A stretch of DNA of 12,253 nt, from NCBI GenBank assembly GCA_021789355.1, contig JAJYJR010000107.1, positions 1 through 12,253 of the forward strand. The letters run 5' to 3'. Position numbers and translations under genes: made by a program. How positions within the stretch are numbered: position 1 is the first letter of the stretch; every line of letters begins with the position of its first letter. The DNA is from Chloroflexota bacterium. Its GTDB lineage: Bacteria > Chloroflexota > Limnocylindria > Limnocylindrales > CSP1-4. The notes under the pieces are model-generated. The model had not been told where the DNA came from. It searched no databases and worked only from the letters and a program-made list of their open reading frames with translations. Below are positions 1 through 5,327 of this stretch, piece after piece.

Positions 1-177
1 CTGCGCGAGCACCGGGACGAGCGTGGCGGGCGGACCCTCGTGCCCGATGGAGCGCGCCTTACCCTCGAGCGCAGCGAACTCGCTCGCTCCCTGCCCGGCC
101 TGCGCTCGGGACCCACGACGCTCTCCGGCGCGGTCGTCCAGGGCATCGAGGACCTCATCGAGGACCGACGTCCGTGA
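1..177 (+). CDS. Partial hypothetical protein (C-terminal end, 5' truncated by window edge)
   Basis: Reading from base 1 gives 58 codons rich in charged residues, beginning LREHRDERGG and ending GIEDLIEDRRP, then TGA at 175-177. The composition (regular Glu/Asp/Arg/Leu, no runs of Ser/Arg/Pro typical of shadow frames) looks like genuine coding sequence. I recognise no family. The frame one base further on (from about 176 to 292) continues with DGGWWKRL and a hydrophobic stretch, and it has no convincing start of its own. The two pieces may therefore be one gene with a +1 shift at the CCG-TGA junction (see the next feature). Alternatively the gene simply stops at 177. Only the extreme C-terminus is visible, so function cannot be assigned. 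Confidence 0.45.
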   Translation: MREHRDERGGRTLVPDGARLTLERSELARSLPGLRSGPTTLSGAVVQGIEDLIEDRRP

Positions 178-292
178 TGGGGGCTGGTGGAAGCGACTCG
201 GCACCCTCTTGCCCGGGGCGGTGGCCATCGCGATCGTGGTGCTGGCCCTGGGTTGGTTGATGGCCCGCACGAACCGCCAGCTCCGGCCATAG
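176..292 (+). pseudogene. Membrane-anchor tail in shifted frame, probably the continuation of the edge gene
   Basis: In the frame of base 176 the sequence reads DGGWWKRLGTLLPG, then a hydrophobic run of about 20 residues (AVAIAIVVLALGWLM), then a basic tail ARTNRQLRP before TAG at 290-292. This is a typical single C-terminal transmembrane anchor with basic flanks. The open frame extends back to a GTG at 23, but the residues before about 170 are a Ser/Arg/Pro-rich shadow of the frame above, and no start codon lies near the hydrophobic part. Skipping one base (T175) would fuse the 58-residue edge protein directly to this tail. The cause could be an indel mutation, an assembly error or, less likely, +1 frameshifting at a CCG-UGA stop. 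A separate small membrane protein starting at 23 or 47 is the alternative. Confidence 0.4.
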
Positions 293-309
293 CGGCAGGG
301 GCACGAGGT

Positions 310-351
310 CCGGAAGCCCACCATCGTCAGCACTCTGTGCGGCGGAAGGTG
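310..351. repeat. Dispersed repeat, copy 1
   Basis: Bases 310-351 and 1338-1379 align without gaps over 42 positions with about 34 identities. Shared blocks are CCGGAAG, CCAC, TCAGCAC and CTGTGCGGC. Both copies lie just beyond the 3' end of a minus-strand gene (stops at 392 and 1411) and in the same orientation relative to it. In this copy the repeat overlaps the hairpin at 318-364, because a second inverted piece of the unit follows it. It could be a worn mobile-element end, a small non-autonomous element or a 3'-end regulatory element. Confidence 0.5.
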
Positions 352-364
352 CTGATGGTGGTGG
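318..364 (+). terminator. Strong 16-bp hairpin, candidate terminator of the edge gene
   Basis: Arm 318-333 (CCACCATCGTCAGCAC) pairs with arm 349-364 (GTGCTGATGGTGGTGG) around a 15-nt loop. As plus-strand RNA all 16 positions pair, two of them as G-U wobbles; read from the minus strand those two are mismatches. It lies 26 bp after the stop at 292 and is followed by TTT (365-367), so it best fits a terminator-like structure for the plus-strand gene. The U tract is too short to be typical of an intrinsic terminator. The left arm is also part of a dispersed repeat (see 310-351). Confidence 0.4.
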
Positions 365-391
365 TTTCAGCCCGGGTGCTGGAGGCCGGCA

Positions 392-1189
392 TCAGCGACG
401 CAGGACACGGACGCCGGCGCCGACCAGGGCTACCAGGCCGAACCCGACCAGGATCACTGCCGACCGGGTCTGCGCATCGAGGAACGGGTTGGCGATCGCC
501 GCGGCCGCATTCGCTCTGGCGGCGCCCATCGCCAGGCACGAGAGGCCGGCTGTCGCCAACCACAGCGCTGCACCCCGGCGCCGACGAGCCGGCGTGGCGA
601 GCAGTCGCTGGGCGTCGGCCGCCTGCTCGTGCATGGCCCGCCACCGAGCGAAGACACGTTCTGAGGCCGCCTCAGCCTCGACCTGACGCTCAACGGGAGC
701 GGCGGCTTCGAGCAGCTCGATCCACCCGCGATACTCGGCCAGCACGTCGTCGCGTAGCTGCCCCCATGCCGCGTCCGGAGCCCGTAGCCTCGCCATGCGG
801 ACCACCTGGGTTCGAGCGGCCCGCAGCGCCGCGGCCCTGTCCTCCGTGTCTTCCTGTGCCCGTTGGAGCGCCTCTCCGAAGGGCTTGTTGAGATCGACGA
901 GATGGTTGCTGAACCTCAGAGGGCGGCTGGTGAGACCGATTCCGAGCGCGCACGCGAGCGGGCGAGGCAGGCCCAGCACCTGCGCCCACGCCAGGGCACC
1001 GAGGGCCACGCCGGCAAGGGACGAGGTGCCGCTGATCGGGCCGGCGATGACAGCAGGCCACAGGCCGTCCCGGACGAGCACCACGCCGAGGACGAGAAGC
1101 GCGAGCAAGCCGGGCCACAGCCAGAAGCGATCGAAGGGTGAGCGCCCGAGGACGATCCACCCCGACGCCACGAACAGGACCGCTAGCAC
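392..1189 (-). CDS. Hypothetical membrane protein with soluble helical middle
   Basis: 265 residues, family not recognised. Hydrophobic segments lie at roughly 1-15, 22-40, 44-72 and perhaps 75-87. A long charged, probably helical or coiled-coil stretch follows (about 100-200, rich in Glu/Arg/Ala, containing RAAALRAARTQVVRMARLRA). Two more hydrophobic segments lie at about 206-225 and 243-262, and the protein ends in a basic VRVLRR tail. The layout is a membrane-embedded N-half, a 100-residue cytoplasmic or extracellular helical insert, and a C-terminal membrane hairpin. The start is GTG at 1187-1189. It is the first start possible in this frame because an in-frame TAG lies two codons upstream; the ribosome site is weak. 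It stands alone, with no operon partner within 200 bp. Frame, hydrophobicity pattern and length support a real gene. Confidence 0.7.
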   Translation of the reverse strand: MLAVLFVASGWIVLGRSPFDRFWLWPGLLALLVLGVVLVRDGLWPAVIAGPISGTSSLAGVALGALAWAQVLGLPRPLACALGIGLTSRPLRFSNHLVDLNKPFGEALQRAQEDTEDRAAALRAARTQVVRMARLRAPDAAWGQLRDDVLAEYRGWIELLEAAAPVERQVEAEAASERVFARWRAMHEQAADAQRLLATPARRRRGAALWLATAGLSCLAMGAARANAAAAIANPFLDAQTRSAVILVGFGLVALVGAGVRVLRR

Positions 1190-1410
1190 CGCCTACGGGC
1201 ATGCGTCGAGCATAGGGCCGGGATGCCGCCGAAGGCACCTCTCCGGGCGAGGAGCGGGTGGCTCGGTCTCGCCTCGTGTGAAGGACGGCGGCCGCCGGGC
1301 CGGCGGACGCTCATTGGGAACACGCCCGGACGGCCTACCGGAAGTCCACAACCATCAGCACCCTGTGCGGCAGGAAGTGGCCTTCGGCGGGACATGGTCA
1401 GGGGTGGCAG
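1190..1410. other. Non-coding gap carrying repeat copy 2
   Basis: About 220 bp between two minus-strand genes. No frame shows convincing coding character; the open frames here are Arg/Pro/Gly-rich shadows. The only clear content is the repeat at 1338-1379. I see no clear promoter for the downstream gene at 1189. Confidence 0.4.
1338..1379. repeat. Dispersed repeat, copy 2
   Basis: This is the partner of 310-351, with about 34 of 42 identical positions. It lies 31 bp beyond the stop of the minus-strand gene 1411-1713. Unlike copy 1 it lacks the inverted second arm and so forms no long hairpin. Read on the minus strand it contains GGTGCTGATGGTTGTGG, close to the GGTGCTGATGGTGGTGG found on the plus strand at 348-364. 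Confidence 0.5.
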
Positions 1411-1713
1411 TCACGTCCCGCTCGCGGGTTCGCGCCGCAACGCGTCGGTGAACGCGAACGCGACGACACTCGGCACAAGGATGAGCCCGCCTATCTCCAT
1501 CCCCAGGAAGCAAAGGAAGAGGAGCGACAGATCAAGCGCCACGGCAGGCCAGCCCACGAGCAGTGCGAGGCCTCGGGCGACGGCCATGACGCCGAGCCAG
1601 AGGAGCGCATAGCCGAGGGACGGCGCTCCGGGGTTGAAGGCGATGATAACGAGACCGGCAACGAGCAGCACCCATGCCAGGACGCGCACGCTGATGGCAG
1701 CGACCCGTATCAT
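1411..1713 (-). CDS. Small hypothetical integral membrane protein
   Basis: 100 residues, starting MIRVAAISVRVLAW. Nearly the whole protein is hydrophobic. There are probable membrane helices at about 5-27, 33-52 and 56-84, with a short charged C-terminal tail (DALRREPASGT) likely in the cytoplasm. The start is ATG at 1711-1713, chosen because GAGAGGGG lies just upstream at Shine-Dalgarno distance. The longer open frame reaching 1821 adds only Arg/Gly-rich residues and is not used. No family is recognised. Small three-helix proteins like this are common as orphan genes in Chloroflexota and Actinobacteria, and nothing nearby suggests a partner. Confidence 0.7.
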   Translation of the reverse strand: MIRVAAISVRVLAWVLLVAGLVIIAFNPGAPSLGYALLWLGVMAVARGLALLVGWPAVALDLSLLFLCFLGMEIGGLILVPSVVAFAFTDALRREPASGT

Positions 1714-2029
1714 CGGACCCCTCTCGATGGGCGACGATCCTTGGAGCATATCTCGGCGGTCGCCGTTGGCAGGTCGGTCTCGCACCAGGAGCGAGCCTCT
1801 TCCGTGCGCGACGATCTCCACGATCAGGCTCGCGGCGCTCGCCTCACTTCGATCATCCCCTCCCGGCCTAGCGCCGCCATGTCAACATCCAGGGCCACCT
1901 CCTGTCGGACACTATCAACACCTCCTGCCGGACTGGGTGGCATAGGTCTTGGGAGGGGCTCGTCCGGGAACCGCGACACGGCAACGACGAGCAGTGGCGC
2001 AGGGGCAGGCGTGACGACGCTGGCCGTTC
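1714..2029. other. Non-coding gap with tandem short repeat
   Basis: 316 bp between two minus-strand genes. The open frames on both strands read as low-complexity shadows and none has a start with a good ribosome site. The one clear structure is the pair of 15-bp repeats at 1896-1933. The piece from 1940 to 2029, in a frame shifted from the upstream gene, reads PAPAPLLVVAVSRFPDE. This could be a frameshifted remnant of that gene's C-terminus, but the evidence is weak. Confidence 0.35.
1896..1933. repeat. Two near-identical 15-bp direct repeats, possible worn IS end
   Basis: CACCTCCTGTCGGAC (1896-1910) and CACCTCCTGCCGGAC (1919-1933) differ at one base and are spaced 23 bp start to start. They are separated by ACTATCAA, and GTCAACATC lies just outside the first copy (1881-1889). 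Tandem short repeats containing GTCGGAC or GTCCGAC with TGTTGAT-type bases recall the multiple terminal repeats of IS21-like elements. No transposase remnant accompanies them, so that link is only a suggestion. Confidence 0.4.
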
Positions 2030-2716
2030 CTACGACCCGGCTGTTGGCGACGGTGAAAGCTGGAACGCGTCGCCGTCGGGGACGAACGTATGGAACGCGA
2101 GGGGGCCGACACGGTAGTCCAGCCAGAAGCCGGTGAGGTGGAAGACCCCCAGCCGGCTTCCGTCCATCTCCACGAGGATCTGGTTGTCGGGCTCGCAGCA
2201 CGAGCGCGGGGCGACGGCTACCGGCGGAGCCGCGAACAAGCCGCCCGCGCCGCGCGAGACGAAGCGGGTCGCTTGCGTGACCTGAAAGAGCCCTTGAGCG
2301 TTCTGGTCGGCGGCGCGGACGAGGACGGCGGCGACTGAGGGAGCGGGACCCTTCCAGACTGGCTCCACGCGCTCCACCGTCGCGCCCACGGGCCAGTCGT
2401 CTCGCAGCCAGACCCCGGCAAGGAAGACGTGTTCGTCTGGCGCCACCGTCGCAGCCGGCGTCCAGCCGGACTGGGCATCGGGATACGCGTCCGAATAGAT
2501 GACGGTCCCCGTTCCAAGCCGGACTCCGAACGCACCGCTGTGCCCGCCGAACGGCTCGAGCGGCCCACCGGGGTAGCGCCACACGGCGGCGACGTTGAGG
2601 ACGAGGGCCGTGCCCACGAGTGCGGCAGTCAGTCGGATCGCCTGCCGGAACGGGTCGCAGGCGATCGCGGCCACCGCCATGCGAAGCCCGCCAAGGAAGC
2701 GCGATCCCTCTGCCAC
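2030..2716 (-). CDS. Hypothetical membrane-anchored extracytoplasmic protein
   Basis: 228 residues beginning (V/M)AEGSRFLGGLRMAVAAIACDPFRQ, family not recognised. One hydrophobic segment at about 28-46 (LTAALVGTALVLNVAAVW) looks like a signal anchor. The rest (about 50-228) is a soluble domain rich in Val, Trp, Gly and aromatic residues with beta-strand character. It contains a Cys pair (RSCCEPDN) that could form or bind something outside the membrane. The start is GTG at 2714-2716, chosen because GGAGG sits nine bases upstream; the ATG at 2678-2680 has a poorer site. The open frame extends further upstream to 3040, but those residues are Arg/Pro-rich shadow sequence overlapping the toxin-antitoxin relic on the other strand. 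It is a single gene, not in an obvious operon. Confidence 0.7.
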   Translation of the reverse strand: MAEGSRFLGGLRMAVAAIACDPFRQAIRLTAALVGTALVLNVAAVWRYPGGPLEPFGGHSGAFGVRLGTGTVIYSDAYPDAQSGWTPAATVAPDEHVFLAGVWLRDDWPVGATVERVEPVWKGPAPSVAAVLVRAADQNAQGLFQVTQATRFVSRGAGGLFAAPPVAVAPRSCCEPDNQILVEMDGSRLGVFHLTGFWLDYRVGPLAFHTFVPDGDAFQLSPSPTAGS

Positions 2717-2853
2717 GTCCCGATGCCTCCGGGCCCGACGATCGCGACCGGGAGCTGCGGTGTCAACGGCAGAACGGCCCGAGTTCGATCTCTTGAGGGA
2801 CCGGTGAGATGACGGGGGCGTCCGGGAGGCAGAAGGGAGTGCGTGGCCTCTGA

Positions 2854-3024
2854 CACATCGGGGCGCTCGTCCGCGAAGCCGTAGACCGCGCACATCCCGA
2901 CGAAGGAGACGAGCAGGCAGCCCGGCGAGCGCGGGCGCGCGAGGGATTCGGTCGGTTCGGTTCCAGTCGTCACGACATCTCCGAGCGCCTCGACGAGTAC
3001 CTGGATGAGGCGGGCAGATGGTAA
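2854..3024 (+). pseudogene. vapB-like: Antitoxin remnant, VapB/ribbon-helix-helix type, N-terminus missing
   Basis: The frame reads 56 residues and ends TAA at 3022-3024. The first part is HIGALVREAVDRAHPDEGDE and the last part is GSSRHDISERLDEYLDEAGRW. The LVREAVD helix followed by a flexible linker and a C-terminal DISERxDEYL segment is the familiar layout of CopG/VapB-type antitoxins, in which the C-terminal part binds and covers the PIN toxin. A TGA at 2851-2853 precedes it, and there is no ATG, GTG or TTG in the frame, so the DNA-binding N-terminal strand and the start are lost. The preceding frame-1 stretch (GRQKGVRGL before the stop) might be a degenerate part of the missing helix. Its stop overlaps the ATG of the next gene, the usual coupling in these operons. 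It is not functional as it stands. Confidence 0.7.
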
Positions 3025-3293
3025 GGGCCGTCGTCGACACGAGCGAGGCATTCGCCCACCTCGACGTAGACGACCTCCGTCACGCGGACGCCCTTCGCGC
3101 CCGGTTCCGGGGACCGTCTCGCCCTTCGCTACGTCGAGAGCCACCCCTGATCGACCCCTGCCGGAGGACCGACGCCGAGACGGGTGGGTCGGGTTGGCCG
3201 GACGTGGTAGCCGCGTCTGTGGCTCGCGAAGTGGGAACGGAACGTGGCCGTCGGCCCTTGACCCCACGGTCTTGTCGTCTGACGCTCGATTGA
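3018..3293 (+). pseudogene. vapC-like: Broken VapC-type PIN-domain toxin
   Basis: ATG at 3018 overlaps the antitoxin stop (ATGGTAA). The first 33 residues, MVRAVVDTSEAFAHLDVDD continuing LRHADALRARFRG, match the start of PIN-domain RNases: the first catalytic Asp in VVDTS, then the typical xLDxDDxxHxxA helix. After that the frame degenerates into Arg/Pro-rich sequence. In the frame starting near 3109 the bases read GDRLALRYVESHP then a stop, resembling the next PIN element (usually a THNYVVVE-like strand), which suggests a frameshift near 3108. The remaining conserved acidic residues are absent. It would not make an active VapC. The open frame happens to end at 3293, where the lipoprotein gene begins. 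Confidence 0.65.
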
Positions 3294-3805
3294 TGAGGCG
3301 ATCCGGGGCTCTGGTCGTTGCAGTCGGTTTCTTGGCCGCCTGCGCCGCGCCCGCTCCCGGCTCGCCCGACACCATCGTGCAGGGCGCGCTGCGCTCGAGC
3401 GTGGAGGTCCTCGTCGCACCGGCGGGCTACCGGTCGGGGCTCCTTTCCCCGGCGCTCGCCGCCCAATGGACGGCGCGTGCAGAGGCCGACCTGCGCCAGT
3501 GGTATCGCGGACAGGCGCTGGACGAGCACCTCGCGGGGCTGCACAACATCGTCAGTGCCGCAGAGACGCAGCCCGGGCCGATCGCCACCTCGGTCGACAT
3601 CGAGCACGTCAACGGTGGGTCGGTGAACCCCGATGGCGACACGGGGCGCGTCGACGAGGCCACGATCTGGTACCGCACGCACTACGCGCCCGGGACCTGG
3701 AACATCCCGGATATTGAGGGCGTGACGATGTGCCACTTCGAGCTCCGCCGCGTCGACGGTGCGTGGCGCGTGGAAACGCAGGGCTGCAATGTCAGCGGCG
3801 GATGA
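3293..3805 (+). CDS. Small hypothetical lipoprotein
   Basis: 170 residues. The N-terminus MRRSGALVVAVGFLAAC is a classic lipoprotein signal: two Arg, a hydrophobic core and lipobox L14-A15-A16-C17. The mature protein would therefore be lipid-anchored at Cys17 on the outside of the membrane. The mature domain (about 25-170) contains LLSPALAAQWTARAEADLRQWY and ends with DGAWRVETQGCNVSGG. This alternation of helix then strands, with a terminal W-x-V segment, resembles small NTF2-like or nuclear-transport-factor-type secreted domains; that resemblance is a guess. The start is ATG at 3293; TTG at 3290 is directly in frame before it. The ribosome site is poor. The open frame reaches back to 3005, but that part overlaps the toxin relic and lacks coding character. 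Confidence 0.75.
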   Translation: MRRSGALVVAVGFLAACAAPAPGSPDTIVQGALRSSVEVLVAPAGYRSGLLSPALAAQWTARAEADLRQWYRGQALDEHLAGLHNIVSAAETQPGPIATSVDIEHVNGGSVNPDGDTGRVDEATIWYRTHYAPGTWNIPDIEGVTMCHFELRRVDGAWRVETQGCNVSGG

Positions 3806-3843
3806 CTCGGGCCAGCGGCGGACTGTGGGCCTACACCGATGAT

Positions 3844-3858
3844 GCTTACCTCGTAAGC
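3844..3858. terminator. Small perfect hairpin between convergent genes
   Basis: GCTTAC-CTC-GTAAGC, a perfect 6-bp stem with a 3-nt loop, lies 38 bp after the lipoprotein stop and 72 bp beyond the stop of the converging gene. There is no T run on either side. It could be a weak bidirectional terminator or a protein-binding palindrome; the position is the main argument. Confidence 0.25.
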
Positions 3859-3930
3859 GCAGGTAGCCACAAGATGTAGTCGGTGAGGCGTTGCCGTCAG
3901 CCTGCGAAGTCGCCTATCACTGGCATCCCT

Positions 3931-4662
3931 TCACGGGTTGGCGGCGAGGGCCGCGGCGACCTGATCCACCGTCAGAGGAGTCGGGATCGGGAGGACGAAC
4001 GAGGTCGGCGTCGTTGTCACCCGGCCATCAGCGACGAGGAGCCGGCCCTGCGGCCCCCCGGTGATGGCCCACATGGTCGCTCCGTCCCGGATCACTGGCC
4101 GGAGGAAGAGGAGCACGTGGTCGCCAGCCGCCATGAGCGGGAAGTCTTCTGCCTCGGCCCACGTGTTGGCCGACTCCTGCCCGCCATCCTGTAGAACCGA
4201 GAGATCGCCCCGACCAGCGTCGCCCTTGAGGGTCCGCTCCACGCGCACGGAGAACACGGTCTGGGGAAGGCCCTGATCGGTGATGTGATCGACTCGGATC
4301 ACTCCTCCCACCGTGCCCACGACCACAAGGTCGGAAGCCGCCCCAATCTCACCGATGGAACCGTAAGACCATGCCCAGCTCATGGACACGACCCTCACCT
4401 GACGTGGCTGACTCGAGAGTAGCGTGCTGGCGATCGGAACCGCAGCAACGAGAGCGAGTGCGATCCCGATGCCGACCACCTGGCGGCTGACGGGCATCGC
4501 CCAGCGGTGCGGCTTCGGGGCGGCGCGGCTTGCGATGCGCTCATGCGCGAGCGCCAGCACCCGAGGACCGTCGAGAACGCCGGAGCCGGAGGCAGGTCCT
4601 GCTGCGAGGGCGACTGCGATGAGTCGCTCGTCGGGGGAACGGTCGTCGATGATGTCACGCAT
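3931..4662 (-). CDS. Probable membrane partner (anti-sigma-like) of the ECF sigma factor
   Basis: 243 residues, MRDIIDDRSPDERLIAVALA. The cytoplasmic N-terminus (about 1-60) is short, charged and lacks the His-x3-Cys-x2-Cys zinc motif of ZAS anti-sigma factors. One membrane helix follows at about 62-82 (VVGIGIALALVAAVPIASTLL). The outside domain (about 105-215) reads SDLVVVGTVGGV, VFSVRVERTLKGDAG, GDHVLLFLRPV and GGPQGRLLVADGRV. This domain recurs in uncharacterised secreted proteins of many bacteria as a beta-rich fold (family knowledge, no named function). The start is ATG at 4660-4662 with GGAG upstream; it overlaps the sigma stop by eight bases (ATGCGTGA), so the genes are translationally coupled. 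A sigma regulator role is inferred from that coupling and the topology. The open frame extends to 4683 but would overlap sigma further. Confidence 0.75.
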   Translation of the reverse strand: MRDIIDDRSPDERLIAVALAAGPASGSGVLDGPRVLALAHERIASRAAPKPHRWAMPVSRQVVGIGIALALVAAVPIASTLLSSQPRQVRVVSMSWAWSYGSIGEIGAASDLVVVGTVGGVIRVDHITDQGLPQTVFSVRVERTLKGDAGRGDLSVLQDGGQESANTWAEAEDFPLMAAGDHVLLFLRPVIRDGATMWAITGGPQGRLLVADGRVTTTPTSFVLPIPTPLTVDQVAAALAANP

Positions 4663-5224
4663 GGCTGGTTTCTCCAATCTCAAGGGCCGCGACGCACCGC
4701 TCGCGGAGTCGGTTTCGCAGTCGCGCCAGGCGGTGTTCGGCGGCCTTCGTCGTCAGACCGCACGCAGCAGCGACCTCGGCCACGGGCCGCCCCTCCAGGA
4801 AGCGGAACTGGATCAGCGTCCGCTCGAGACCGGTCAGGCCGGCGAGGTATGCGTCGAGATCGCTCGGGTAATCCGGCGTCGTCGTCCCCGAACGCCACGA
4901 GCCGATGATGCGGCTCAGAAGACTCCGCCCCCGTCTGGCCGCGCGCAGGCGATCGAGCGTCGCATAGCGCGCCCGCATGACGAGCCAACCCTCCAGCGAT
5001 CCGCGTTCGAGATCAACCTCGGCCGCACGGAACCACGCATCCGCCATCACGTCGGCGACGACTTCCTCGACATCGCTGTCGGCGACCCCTTGCCACGACC
5101 CACGGACCGTCGCGGCGATGCGCGCTCCGTGTCGGGTGAGGAGCAGGGGCAAGACGGCCTCGTCGCGGCGTCGCAGCCGCTCGAGGATCTCACTGCTCAG
5201 GTCGTCGTGGTTCATGCCCTTCAT
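4655..5224 (-). CDS. ECF-type RNA polymerase sigma factor
   Basis: 189 residues, beginning MKGMNHDDLSSEILERL. Sigma region 2 covers about 17-100: the helix DSDVEEVVADVMADAWFRA corresponds to the core-binding and -10 recognition part, followed by EGWLVMRARYATLDRLRAARR. A linker follows. Region 4 lies at about 130-182: LTGLERTLIQFRFLEGRP, then the helix-turn-helix VAEVAAACGLTTKAAEHRLARLRNRLRE that reads the -35 element. Regions 1 and 3 are absent, as in the ECF (sigma-70 group 4) class. It directs polymerase to a small regulon, probably held inactive by the overlapping downstream membrane protein. The start is ATG at 5222-5224 or ATG at 5213-5215; the first is preferred because a looped-out Shine-Dalgarno fits it (see 5228-5243). 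Region 2 is rather divergent. Confidence 0.9.
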   Translation of the reverse strand: MKGMNHDDLSSEILERLRRRDEAVLPLLLTRHGARIAATVRGSWQGVADSDVEEVVADVMADAWFRAAEVDLERGSLEGWLVMRARYATLDRLRAARRGRSLLSRIIGSWRSGTTTPDYPSDLDAYLAGLTGLERTLIQFRFLEGRPVAEVAAACGLTTKAAEHRLARLRNRLRERCVAALEIGETSHA

Positions 5225-5227
5225 ACG

Positions 5228-5243
5228 TCCGGCAGACGCCGGA
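5228..5243 (-). promoter_or_regulatory. Hairpin between Shine-Dalgarno and start codon of the sigma gene
   Basis: On the minus strand, GAGGGGG (5246-5252) is followed by AT, then TCCGGC-GTCT-GCCGGA (5243 to 5228, a perfect 6-bp stem with a 4-nt loop), then CGT and ATG (5224-5222). Linear spacing from the GA-rich site to ATG is 21 bases, too long. With the hairpin folded it becomes five bases, close to normal. A stem that brings a distant Shine-Dalgarno to its start is known from phage T4 gene 38. Here it is inferred from sequence only. Confidence 0.4.
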
Positions 5244-5327
5244 ATCCCCCTCGCAATCTCTTCTGTCGCGACGTTCGGCACAGGGCTGGTGCCTCGCGCA
5301 GGAACCGGGCTGCCCGCGGCGGTCGGG

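Noticed and set aside
310..1400. Integron attC sites following the minus-strand genes
   Set aside because: The gene-plus-repeat layout is suggestive, but the conserved RYYYAAC and GTTRRRY ends are absent, only one copy folds, and no integrase is seen.
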